Shown here piece by piece: positions 1-7,915 of a stretch of DNA of 23,048 nt. The stretch is from a virus, in the IMG/VR virus record IMGVR_UViG_3300006919_000486, positions 1 to 23,048 of that record, one strand, 5' to 3'. A program made the position numbers and the translations under genes. How positions within the stretch are numbered: the stretch's first letter is position 1; each line of letters opens with the position of its first letter. The notes under the pieces are model-generated. The model was not told where the DNA came from and ran no database searches. It worked only from the letters and a program-made list of their open reading frames with translations.

Positions 1-206
1 AAATTTACAGTTGATGGTTCTGTTACAGATAACTTAACATATCTTGCGGCTTCTTCTACTAATGTACAATAGAAGGCCTTTTTTACCTTTGTCATATCGT
101 TTTCTACTTCCATAAAGAAATAAGGAGTAGTACCTTTAGATACTTTTCTAGTATCAGATATACTTATTTCAAAGATATTAGTACTATTATCAGTCCACTT
201 AATCAT
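1..206 (-). CDS. Unidentified protein, partial (C-terminus beyond window)
   Basis: An open frame starts with ATG at 206 (MIKWTDNSTNIFEI...) and stays open to the left edge, giving 68 codons without a stop. I do not recognise the family. It is the next gene after the head genes and follows a strong terminator-like hairpin, so it may be a separately expressed structural or connector gene. The visible part is mixed charged and polar with no signal peptide or membrane segment. The leader before the ATG is AT-rich with no Shine-Dalgarno sequence, like its neighbours. Confidence 0.6.
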   Translation of the reverse strand, partial: MIKWTDNSTNIFEISISDTRKVSKGTTPYFFMEVENDMTKVKKAFYCTLVEEAARYVKLSVTEPSTVN

Positions 207-247
207 ATTGTAATATATATAAATACTAGTATTTGTTTCAATAATGT

Positions 248-275
248 AAAAAAAAAAGGGCAAAAAGCCCTCTTT
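248..275 (-). terminator. Intrinsic terminator after the 192-aa structural gene
   Basis: On the minus strand an AGGGC / GCCCT stem with a TTTTT loop is followed directly by a run of ten T. Flanking A/T pairs extend the stem. It lies about 25 nt after the stop codon at 298 and before the start at 206. This is the most canonical rho-independent terminator in the window and should end most transcription of the capsid operon. Confidence 0.85.
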
Positions 276-297
276 TCTTAGTATTTTCTAGTAAATT

Positions 298-876
298 CTA
301 GTCATTATCTATAGTGATAGCTGTACCGCCATTAAAAGCTGTGTTATCAAAAGGTGATGTAGTATAGTCAGCTACTAAAGCCGCTGGATAACGCTCCATA
401 CCAGAGAAGGTAAGGCTATATCCATTCATATCACCAAAAGCAGCACCACTAGCACTTGTGCCTGTAGTAAGCTCTAAACCATTCTCACGACCTAAACATA
501 CTATAACGTCATTACCGCCTGTAGATAATCTTTGATTAAGTTGTACAAAGACTACTAGTCTATTTTGAGCTAATAGTTTTATCTCATTTTGGTCTGCCGC
601 TGTTAAGCCATGTAACATGATAGTTACTGAAGGCTCATAGAAAAAAGTACCATTTTCTGAGCTACCTGTAATAGTCTCTGTCATAGAGCCTGTACCTCTA
701 GGTAACTCATATTTATATAGGGTATCTGTAGCACCAGCAGCAAACTCAATATCTGTAATAGAACCAGAGCTTTCTGTAAGTACTAGGTCGTCTACTTGTG
801 CAAAATAAACAGCTGAAATACCTCCAGCTTGTGATTTGCAATCTAGTGAACGTCCTTTAGTTAATTCGCAAGCCAT
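298..876 (-). CDS. Virion structural protein, possibly tail tube
   Basis: A 192-aa protein encoded directly after the major capsid protein. It is rich in Thr, Ser and Gly, has alternating beta-type segments, and has no membrane segment or signal peptide. The N-terminus MACELTKGRSLDCKSQAGGI resembles structural proteins I associate with Bacteroidota phages, some of which are thought to be tail tube subunits; that identity is inference. The gene is bracketed by hairpins at 903-919 and 248-275, so it may be transcribed as its own unit and at high level, as expected for an abundant virion protein. It could instead be a head decoration or head-tail connector protein. Confidence 0.7.
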   Translation of the reverse strand: MACELTKGRSLDCKSQAGGISAVYFAQVDDLVLTESSGSITDIEFAAGATDTLYKYELPRGTGSMTETITGSSENGTFFYEPSVTIMLHGLTAADQNEIKLLAQNRLVVFVQLNQRLSTGGNDVIVCLGRENGLELTTGTSASGAAFGDMNGYSLTFSGMERYPAALVADYTTSPFDNTAFNGGTAITIDND

Positions 877-902
877 ATTATTGTTTTTTAGTAGCTATAG
901 GA

Positions 903-919
903 AAGGGCACGAAGCCCTT
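903..919 (-). terminator. Hairpin between major capsid gene and next gene (attenuator or mRNA stabiliser)
   Basis: On the minus strand AAGGGC, a five-base loop TTCGT and GCCCTT form a six-pair stem 24 nt after the capsid stop codon at 943. The stem is followed by TCCTATAG and not by a T-run, so it is likely a partial terminator or a 3'-end stabiliser of the capsid mRNA. It resembles the stronger terminator at 248-275 in sequence (AGGGC...GCCCT). Confidence 0.5.
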
Positions 920-942
920 ACCATAAGCTGTTATTATTATTA

Positions 943-1794
943 TTAAGACTGATAAACAAAGTCAGAAGCAACGCCTACTTGTACACCAGCAGTCCATTTA
1001 GCAACCATTCTGATGTTATCAGAACCATCTAAGTCAGCCATATCTAAAATTCTAACTTCAGTTAAGTCAGAGCTTAAAGATGTACCAAAGAATATGTTAG
1101 ATTTCTCACCAGCAAACATAACGTTATCTGCAATACCATCTACAACGGCAATTTTAACGCCTTCAAATTCTGGAGTATATTGACCCATGTGATTGAAAGG
1201 GAAAGCACTAAGAGCTGAAATAGCTGAAATGTAGTAACGATAAGTTTTCTTGTTCATGTAGATGTACAAATCATCTCTCATGTAAACGTTAGAAGGAATA
1301 TCAGCAGCTAAAGTCTGTAAATTTTCTATAATGTTACCAGAAGTATAAGCAGCTGAAGCTGAAGATGTACTCATAGAACCTGTAGGTACTTTGTCAAATT
1401 GACCGCTAGTAGCTGTAGAACCTTGCCAGATAGAATACTCGATACTATCAGCAATACTATCAGCTAAGTAAGAAACAGCGTAAGCTGTAAAATCGTCCAT
1501 TTTAGAATAAGTCCAATCAGATAACATAGTAGATTTACATACGTCAATGTTGATTTGGAATGGTTCTACTTGTAAAACGCTTTCAGTAAGCGTCAAAGTA
1601 GCTGAATTTTCAGTAAAGTCACAGCTTCTATCTTTTACTAAGTTAGAACCAGCAACCTTTGTAACTACCTCTTTGTAGTTTACATTTTCACGAACAGTTA
1701 AATACTCTAAAGATTTAGCCTGTCTTAAAGCAGCGTTAATATATAACCCTGCGTGTTCACCAGCGTATGATGAAGATGAAATAGTTAAAGCCAT
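943..1794 (-). CDS. Major capsid protein, HK97-fold type
   Basis: A 283-aa protein encoded immediately after a scaffold-like gene and an XkdF-like protease, the usual order for an HK97-fold major capsid protein. The sequence has an Ala/Ser-rich N-terminus, a middle part with ADSIADSIEYSIWQG, which looks like the spine helix region, and a C-terminal part with DLTEVRILDMADLDGSDNIR, typical of the peripheral beta-rich domain. The length fits capsid proteins without an N-terminal delta domain, consistent with a separate scaffold protein. The start at 1794 is 3 nt after the scaffold stop. A hairpin follows the gene. The assignment rests on context and general sequence character, not on a database match. 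Confidence 0.85.
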   Translation of the reverse strand: MALTISSSSYAGEHAGLYINAALRQAKSLEYLTVRENVNYKEVVTKVAGSNLVKDRSCDFTENSATLTLTESVLQVEPFQINIDVCKSTMLSDWTYSKMDDFTAYAVSYLADSIADSIEYSIWQGSTATSGQFDKVPTGSMSTSSASAAYTSGNIIENLQTLAADIPSNVYMRDDLYIYMNKKTYRYYISAISALSAFPFNHMGQYTPEFEGVKIAVVDGIADNVMFAGEKSNIFFGTSLSSDLTEVRILDMADLDGSDNIRMVAKWTAGVQVGVASDFVYQS

Positions 1795-1797
1795 TTT

Positions 1798-2430
1798 TTA
1801 TTGTTTATTTTGGTTATTAAAATTGTATAAATATTTTTCACGTGGAGAAAGTTTATCATACTCTACAGCTGATAACTCCACTTTCTTTTCAAATTTAGAT
1901 ACTTTTACAGGCTCTTCAGCTGGACTTTCGTTAAGCTCTTTTACCTGTGCAGCTAATTGAGTGTTTTCTTCTTGAAGCTCACAGATGTTTTCATCTTTTG
2001 CTAAGTTTTCGCCTCTTAACTCATCTAGCTCAGCCGAAATACGGCCAATATCTTTTCTTACCTCTTCTAAAAGCTCTTTTACTACGCTACCTACTTCAGC
2101 AAATAGTTCAGCGTGAGCCTCCATATAGGTTTCTTCTTCCTCTTCTTCAGCTTGTACCTCTTCAGCTTCTGATACCTCTAATACGATACCTTCAGCGTCT
2201 ACAGTAAAAGATACTCCATTCTCTAGAGTGTAAGTACCTTCTGGTAGCGGAGTTTGTACACCATCTTCAGATAGGATATTCATAACAGCACCAGCAGCTA
2301 ATTCATCAGCCTCTGATACAATAATAGTGCCATCTACTAGTTTGTCCTCAAACATTAGTTGCACTTCTTTTGGTTCTGTTGCCTCTTCCTCTAATCCGAG
2401 TGCAACCTTAATACGTTGTTTTAAGTCCAT
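1798..2430 (-). CDS. Capsid scaffolding protein
   Basis: A 210-aa, very acidic protein between the protease and major capsid genes. Residues about 20-85 look like a small beta domain (LVDGTIIV, PEGTYTLENGVSFTVDAEG), followed by a run of glutamates near residues 94-100. A long charged coiled coil spans about residues 105-170 (KELLEEVRKDIGRISAELDEL and on), and a basic C-terminus ends NFNNQNKQ. A coiled coil with a basic tail before the capsid gene is the classical scaffold layout; the tail usually contacts the capsid shell. The upstream protease may remove it during maturation. Confidence 0.8.
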   Translation of the reverse strand: MDLKQRIKVALGLEEEATEPKEVQLMFEDKLVDGTIIVSEADELAAGAVMNILSEDGVQTPLPEGTYTLENGVSFTVDAEGIVLEVSEAEEVQAEEEEEETYMEAHAELFAEVGSVVKELLEEVRKDIGRISAELDELRGENLAKDENICELQEENTQLAAQVKELNESPAEEPVKVSKFEKKVELSAVEYDKLSPREKYLYNFNNQNKQ

Positions 2431-2484
2431 TTCGTACGTTTTAAGCGTGTTTTACGGTTAATATAAGATAATATATAGAAAATG

Positions 2485-3345
2485 TTATTTTGTTTCGTTT
2501 TTGGGCTTTAAAATCTTTTTAACCTCTTCTTCTTCTATAAGCTCCATCAATGTTTCTATTATTTCATGGTCTGAACATGGCATATAATATACAATATCAT
2601 TAATAGTGTATTCATGAGCACCTTCACAGCCTATTTCTTTAGCGGCTTGTATAGCGTCCTCTTCTTTTTCGTACAAAGGTAGGCCATTTACTTCACCTAC
2701 AGGTTCTGCAAATTTTTCTTTAGCCAAAGTTTGCATTTTATCTACAAAATACCCTTCTATACTAAGGCCTTTAAGCTCACCGCTCTTAATACGGTTCCAT
2801 ACGTCATCATTTAATACCCTCATAGTAACAAACCATGTGCCCTTAGGTAAATTGTATCCGTATAAATTGCTTTTATCCTTTTCTGGGTTATCTACTATCC
2901 AGCTTTCTATCGTATGTACCCCTGTTACCTTTTCATTATGCTGAACAGTAGCGTTATTTGTATTTTGGTGCTTCATATAAGCTTCAGCGGCTCTACGTAC
3001 AGTATCTTCAGTAAAATACACGTAATAATCTCTATTTGTTCTAGCGTCATATCTGTATATTTGTTTGTAAGGTATGAGTGCTGGGCTTACTAGTAGTCTT
3101 TTTTCTTCGTCAATAGCGGCTAAGGTTAGATTATGCTCTTTATTAAAGAACACAAAATCCTGTTCAATAGCTGGCTCAGTAACTAAACTAATAGCGTCTA
3201 TTGCTAAAGCTTCGTTATCATCATCTACTACTAGCTCTACTATATCAAAATTTATATGGGCTTTTTCGCAATCCTCTAGGGTATTATATCTGCAATCACC
3301 ATTACCCCATTTATATTTTCCATTTTCACATTTAGTACAAGGCAT
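2485..3345 (-). CDS. Prohead maturation protease, XkdF-like (peptidase S78_2 type)
   Basis: A 286-aa protein with the conserved XkdF-type core: LVSPALIPYKQIYR (residues 85-98), YYVYFTEDTVRRAAEAYM (107-124), QHNEKVTGVHTIESWIV (135-151), LPKGTWFVTMRV (166-177) and LKGLSIEGYF (191-200). In this family the protease acts inside the prohead on scaffold and capsid proteins. His136 and Ser195 are plausible active-site residues. The N-terminal 30 residues form a small Cys-rich leader (Cys at 3, 6, 18 and 26) with GKYKWGNGDCRYNT, which may bind a metal. The position just before scaffold and capsid genes supports the call. Confidence 0.85.
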   Translation of the reverse strand: MPCTKCENGKYKWGNGDCRYNTLEDCEKAHINFDIVELVVDDDNEALAIDAISLVTEPAIEQDFVFFNKEHNLTLAAIDEEKRLLVSPALIPYKQIYRYDARTNRDYYVYFTEDTVRRAAEAYMKHQNTNNATVQHNEKVTGVHTIESWIVDNPEKDKSNLYGYNLPKGTWFVTMRVLNDDVWNRIKSGELKGLSIEGYFVDKMQTLAKEKFAEPVGEVNGLPLYEKEEDAIQAAKEIGCEGAHEYTINDIVYYMPCSDHEIIETLMELIEEEEVKKILKPKNETK

Positions 3346-3356
3346 ATTTTTATTTT

Positions 3357-4922
3357 TTATATTGTTGCTTTTCTTCTAATCTTACTTAGTTTATCTTGTT
3401 GTTTAGTCATATCATCAGCTACTACAAAAGCTTTGATAACTCCCATTGTAGTACCTCCAGAACCTTCAGTGCCAGCAAAACTACGGCCTCCTCCAGCTTC
3501 ATTAATAGCACTTAGTATAGGTTTAAACATTCTAGTAGACCTAGAATTTATAACGCTCTCACCTTTAGATAATCTAGCACTAATACTATCACTAGTACCT
3601 GTACCATAACCACCTACTATACCACCTCTAGCAAGTTGTGGTTCTTGAGTACTCATAATATCTGATACTGTTTTAAAACCAGCTGCGGCTGTAGTAGCGG
3701 CTGCAATAAAGTTGAAAGGAGGCGGAGCCGAACCAATAGCGGCTGATATACCTTTATATGTATTCATAGTAGCTTCTACTATTGCTACAGCTTTACCAGC
3801 AGCTGTCTCTTCACCTAGTGCACTTTTAAGAGCGTTCAAACCACCATATATTATAGCTTCCTTTTGAGCGGCTAGTTGTTTTTCTAGCTCTAATTCTTCT
3901 TCTCTTTTCTTTTGTCTAGCTTCAGCTTGTTGTTTCTCATAGTCTTCTCTAGCCTTCTCACTATCCTTACGTATTTTTTCTTGTTCTTTACGTTTAGTTT
4001 CTTTATCCGCTTCTTCTTGTTTTATTCTATCAGCTTCTTCCTTATCGTCTGCATTTTTTTGTGCTTGAAATTCTCTACGTAAAGTCTCCTCAGCCGTCAT
4101 CAATCGTTTTCTAGTCATAAAAGATTGAGTTTGCATATTGATTAGCTCTACCTCTAAAGCAGCTAGCTCGTCTAAATCTTCGGCCATGCTTTCGCTTTGT
4201 TCTATCTCAATTCTTTTAGCGTCTAGCTTTTCTTTTTGTAGTGCAATAGCTTTTTCAGTAGTTTCAATTTCTAATGTATTAGCTCTTTGTAACGCCTCTA
4301 TTCTTTTTTCATAACTAGCCGTTTCATCTTCAGCTAGCATACGTGCCTTAGCTATTTCTTGATTTGTTTTAGCTCTTTCTTTACTAAAATCACGTTCAGC
4401 GTCTCTAACTCTTTGTAATGTTTGAGTTAGTTCTATCATAGCTTTAGTTTCTTTTACTATTTCTTCACCTAAGCCAGATATAGCGTTTTTAGCGTCTTCT
4501 GCAGCCCCTTTAAAATCACCTTGAAACACTTTAACAATAGCACTACCTATTTTGCTTATTCTATCTCTAACAACAGAAATAGCTGCACCAACAGCTTTAA
4601 AAGCTACCTGTAGTTGTTCAGCTCCTTTCTTTGTACTAGTGAAATAAGATAATAATGAACCTATAGCCACTACAAAAGCACCTATACCTGTAGATATTAA
4701 TCCAGCTTTGATAGTAGTGAACATACCTTTAGCAATAGGTATAGCTTTACTAAAGGCTGTTTTAACAGAATTTATACTAACACCCATCACTGAGAATTCA
4801 GCGGCGGCGTCTTTAGCAGCATTACCTGTCTCTACTGTAGTTTTCTTAACCTTCTCTAAGCTCTTATCAGCACTACCTGTACGTGCTTCTACTTCTAGTA
4901 TTATTTTTTCCTTTTCTGCCAT
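3357..4922 (-). CDS. Tail tape measure protein
   Basis: A 521-aa protein with the layout of a tape measure protein. It has an N-terminal coiled region, a hydrophobic Gly/Ala-rich stretch (about residues 60-125, GLISTGIGAFVVAIGSLLSYF), a long charged coiled coil (about 150-350, with many EKxR/KKREEEL repeats), a second hydrophobic Ala/Gly stretch (about 355-425), and the ARGGIVGGYGTGTSD...SKGESVINS segment common near tape measure C-termini. Tape length sets tail length; at the usual ratio of about 0.15 nm per residue this predicts a short tail of roughly 75-80 nm. It lies between a fibre-like gene and the head genes, which is unusual. Confidence 0.9.
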   Translation of the reverse strand: MAEKEKIILEVEARTGSADKSLEKVKKTTVETGNAAKDAAAEFSVMGVSINSVKTAFSKAIPIAKGMFTTIKAGLISTGIGAFVVAIGSLLSYFTSTKKGAEQLQVAFKAVGAAISVVRDRISKIGSAIVKVFQGDFKGAAEDAKNAISGLGEEIVKETKAMIELTQTLQRVRDAERDFSKERAKTNQEIAKARMLAEDETASYEKRIEALQRANTLEIETTEKAIALQKEKLDAKRIEIEQSESMAEDLDELAALEVELINMQTQSFMTRKRLMTAEETLRREFQAQKNADDKEEADRIKQEEADKETKRKEQEKIRKDSEKAREDYEKQQAEARQKKREEELELEKQLAAQKEAIIYGGLNALKSALGEETAAGKAVAIVEATMNTYKGISAAIGSAPPPFNFIAAATTAAAGFKTVSDIMSTQEPQLARGGIVGGYGTGTSDSISARLSKGESVINSRSTRMFKPILSAINEAGGGRSFAGTEGSGGTTMGVIKAFVVADDMTKQQDKLSKIRRKATI

Positions 4923-5065
4923 TTTCCTAGTATAATATCGTTACTATTTGTTTTTACTTTATATCTAGTTATCGCTGGTAAAACGTCTTTTAGGCTTGCA
5001 TAAGCCAAACTAATCATTTCACCTTTTAACTTATAGCTTCCTACTAAATTGCTTTTGTTATCCAT
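4901..5065 (-). CDS. Small protein between fibre and tape measure genes
   Basis: A 54-aa frame reads MDNKSNLVGSYKLKGEMISL... and ends GKWQKRKK. It overlaps the stop of the fibre gene by 8 nt and the start of the tape measure gene by 22 nt, and fills a space with no other gene. Tight overlaps on both sides suggest translational coupling and a real gene. It is basic at the C-terminus, with no membrane segment. I do not recognise it; a small tail-assembly role is possible from its place only. Confidence 0.55.
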   Translation of the reverse strand: MDNKSNLVGSYKLKGEMISLAYASLKDVLPAITRYKVKTNSNDIILGKWQKRKK

Positions 5066-5825
5066 ATCTTACTTCTGTTATTCTTAATGTTACATTCCAA
5101 TATACTGTGTGTCCAGCCTCACCTGTTACATCTACTGATATATGAACACCTTCATGTGTATGAGGTGCAAAATCACAGACGTAATCTAGTGCACTATCAC
5201 GTATTGTGGTTCCTTTTTGATGGCCTACCTCTGTTAGTGTACTATTACAATATTTATACGTACATCTTCCATACTCAGTCCATATTTGATTATCTACTGC
5301 ATTTAAAGCTACAGCCGAATAATCAATAGCATAAGCACTTTCGTAATCTGTATTTATATTAAATCTAACGTTATCATGGCCTCCTAGATAAAGCTCGGTT
5401 CTAGTGTCATCTGTAGTTATACCGTCATATTGATATACACTATATTTAGCTCTGTTTTCTATTCTTGAACAGCTGTATGCAAATTCACCAAAACTTTCTG
5501 CATAAGCATTTTTACCTATAGCTATAGCGTTTTGTGCGTCACGTTTTATGAGGTTTTTAAAGCCTAAGGCGACATTATGTGCTCCGCTAGTTATTCTGTT
5601 ACCAACACCCAAAACAAAGTTACCAGCACCGCTTAAAACGTTTCCTTTCGGCATATTTTTATCGTTAGCTGGCTTAGTTACTGTTTCATAACAATAACAG
5701 GCGTCATTTCTGAATTTAAAACCATAAGCCAAACAATCAGCCTTAGTGCCTTCAGTAGTACCTGTTCCTTTTTCATCTACAAACAGTACTTTTCCTTGAT
5801 TATCTATGCTACTTATTTTTTTCAT
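5058..5825 (-). CDS. Tail fibre or receptor-binding protein with YadA-like head repeats
   Basis: A 255-aa protein. Residues about 60-115 contain repeats of the form N-x-x-x-G-x-x-N-x-I (GNVLSGAGNFVLGVGNRI, SGAHNVALGFKNLI, AQNAIAIGKNAYAES), the pattern of the trimeric left-handed beta-roll of YadA-like adhesin heads. The C-terminal half is rich in Tyr, Thr and aromatic residues and would be the tip or binding domain. The N-terminal 60 residues contain three cysteines (C31, C43, C45) and may attach it to the tail. It overlaps the preceding tail gene by 4 nt (ATGA-type). Host recognition is the likely role, inferred from the fold and place beside other tail genes. Confidence 0.65.
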   Translation of the reverse strand: MKKISSIDNQGKVLFVDEKGTGTTEGTKADCLAYGFKFRNDACYCYETVTKPANDKNMPKGNVLSGAGNFVLGVGNRITSGAHNVALGFKNLIKRDAQNAIAIGKNAYAESFGEFAYSCSRIENRAKYSVYQYDGITTDDTRTELYLGGHDNVRFNINTDYESAYAIDYSAVALNAVDNQIWTEYGRCTYKYCNSTLTEVGHQKGTTIRDSALDYVCDFAPHTHEGVHISVDVTGEAGHTVYWNVTLRITEVRYG

Positions 5826-7915
5826 ATTCTCAATAGTTCTACTTTAGCTAAGCTGGTTCTATCTGTATTGTATTCTATCTTGTTTACTCTGTATATCTGG
5901 TCTTGTATTCTTACTTTGTTAGCAAAGCTAAAATTTAATATATCTGTAGGCTTTAGATTTGCCTCACACTTTAGCAATATACCATTTGTTACATTATATT
6001 TCTCATTTAAGAAATCATACCAATACTTGAAATAAAATGTGTTTAATGGTTGAGCTCCAATTGTAGGTATGTATGTAGGGTTGATATATCCAAACAATAA
6101 AGAGTTATCATCAGCTGTTAGCTGAGGTATAGGAGGGTTACTATCATCAGAGCCGTCAAAATGTGTACCATTATTTATAGTAGTATAACCAGCTCCGAAA
6201 GTTTCACCTTCATTTATATCATATACAATATAATCTATATCAAACCCATTAGGGTTTTTAAATATTAATCTAGGCTTATTGTCAAAACTTACAAATTCAT
6301 TGCCATCTTGTTTAGCTCTGTGCTGTAAGTTTATATTTGTATTATCTAGCTCTTTAATGAAAGGTGCTGAAAATACACTAAGCTCTATATTTAATACATC
6401 TGTACTATCTACGTCAAATTCTAAGCGTTGAGTACCATACATAATATTGTGTATAGACTTGTATTGCTTATGATAGTAGTCGTCGTCTTCTTTTGCATGA
6501 TTGAGCTCTATTCTTCTAGGTATTTCTAGCGTCTCAATAATATGTTCATTTATATTGACTTTATTAGTCCAATCTAGCTCAATTCCAGAGCTTATAAAAT
6601 CATTATACGGCTCTATTACTATAGTGTTATTACCTCTACTTTCTAAAGTTAAATTAAACATAGTAACAATATCCTTCAATATATCAGCTAGCTTAATATC
6701 ACCTCTGTGAGCTATTATTTTACCACTAGTAGCAGTATTAAACACATTAAGCTCAATAGTTGGTATAGTAGTATAAGAGTTGTATATCATCAAAGGTGCT
6801 CCTATTCTACTCCATTTAAAAGTAATCGTTTGTCCTTCTTCAGCGTATACTGTACCTGTAAATGTATGTGTAACTATATATACACTTCCAGCTGATGGAG
6901 CTTCTTGTACGTAAGTTCCTCCTATTAAAAAACTTTCACCGTCAATAAAAGCATGAAGCATTAATATACCATACATAAACTCCTCTTCATTACCTACGGC
7001 TACAGTATATGAAACATTCACGTTACAGTCATAAGGAGCTGTAAATACACTAGTATCATGGTCAAAATCACCATCTGTATCACCTGTTTCATTTACAAAA
7101 TCAATAGCAGTAGCGTTATAAAAGCTATTGCCTATATCAGTACCAGAATTCACACCTATAGCGTCAGTACCACTACCTGTGTCAGCTGTAATAACTAAAC
7201 TAGGCGTTTCGTTTACGCTTTCATCACCTATATCAAAGTAAATATCAGTAAAAGGTGAGCTAGTAAAAAAAGAGCTTAAATAACTAAAACCAGCGTATTC
7301 AAATATCTTGTCTAACACATATTTTAAGCTCAAGTTTAATACATAGTGTTTATTATGGTCTATATATATCTTGCTATCGTCAGTATATATCTGGCCATCG
7401 TTTATCAAAGGATAATAAACGTCATTAGTAGTGCCTCCAGCTGTTAAAGGTACCTCATCATCATTCCAGCTTAATATAATGTTACTAGGGCTAAACTGAT
7501 GGTTTATATCTGTAAAATCTAAATCAGAAATAGTAGCGTCCGCTAAGGTTTCTATAATGTTTGCTACGTCATTAAATAGCACTACTGTATAACTTATCTC
7601 AGTGCTTTTATCTAAAACGTTTATTAGTCTCATGAAACCTTCTAAGACTAGAACATCATCTACATACAAAAACGCTTTAAGGTTTCTATAGGCGTTAAAA
7701 TTAGTATTATATCTATTAAGGTCATAATAGTGCTCAAAAAACTTGTTATTTCTCTTCGTTGCTGGTAAATTGAATTCTTTAGAGTAACTAGCGTTTTTAT
7801 TCTCTATGTTTCTAACATCATCTACCTGTAAAGTAAGGGCTACATTTTCGCTACCAAAAGTATCTAGCTCTTGCTGAGTATTGTTTTGTTGGTCTAGTAC
7901 TATTAATCTTATCAT
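5822..7915 (-). CDS. Large tail or baseplate structural protein
   Basis: A 697-aa protein, the largest in the window. The N-terminus has DVRNIENKNASYSKEFNLPATKRNNKFFEHYYD (around residues 33-65; read in parts as NKNASYSKEF and LPATKRNNKFF), a pattern I associate with large tail or hub proteins of Bacteroidota phages. A middle section (about 400-470) reads KLADILKDIVTMFNLTLESRGNNTIVIEPYNDF, reminiscent of tail hub domains. The protein is acidic, Asn-rich and mainly beta-type, with no membrane segment. It overlaps both neighbours by 4 nt, so it is translationally coupled to other tail genes. Baseplate hub is the best guess; the exact role is unproven. Confidence 0.65.
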   Translation of the reverse strand: MIRLIVLDQQNNTQQELDTFGSENVALTLQVDDVRNIENKNASYSKEFNLPATKRNNKFFEHYYDLNRYNTNFNAYRNLKAFLYVDDVLVLEGFMRLINVLDKSTEISYTVVLFNDVANIIETLADATISDLDFTDINHQFSPSNIILSWNDDEVPLTAGGTTNDVYYPLINDGQIYTDDSKIYIDHNKHYVLNLSLKYVLDKIFEYAGFSYLSSFFTSSPFTDIYFDIGDESVNETPSLVITADTGSGTDAIGVNSGTDIGNSFYNATAIDFVNETGDTDGDFDHDTSVFTAPYDCNVNVSYTVAVGNEEEFMYGILMLHAFIDGESFLIGGTYVQEAPSAGSVYIVTHTFTGTVYAEEGQTITFKWSRIGAPLMIYNSYTTIPTIELNVFNTATSGKIIAHRGDIKLADILKDIVTMFNLTLESRGNNTIVIEPYNDFISSGIELDWTNKVNINEHIIETLEIPRRIELNHAKEDDDYYHKQYKSIHNIMYGTQRLEFDVDSTDVLNIELSVFSAPFIKELDNTNINLQHRAKQDGNEFVSFDNKPRLIFKNPNGFDIDYIVYDINEGETFGAGYTTINNGTHFDGSDDSNPPIPQLTADDNSLLFGYINPTYIPTIGAQPLNTFYFKYWYDFLNEKYNVTNGILLKCEANLKPTDILNFSFANKVRIQDQIYRVNKIEYNTDRTSLAKVELLRI

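Noticed and set aside
3074-3379. Plus-strand frame with many Ser, Leu and Phe residues
   Set aside because: It is the reverse complement of acidic, coding-strand sequence in the XkdF-like gene; the composition is a by-product.
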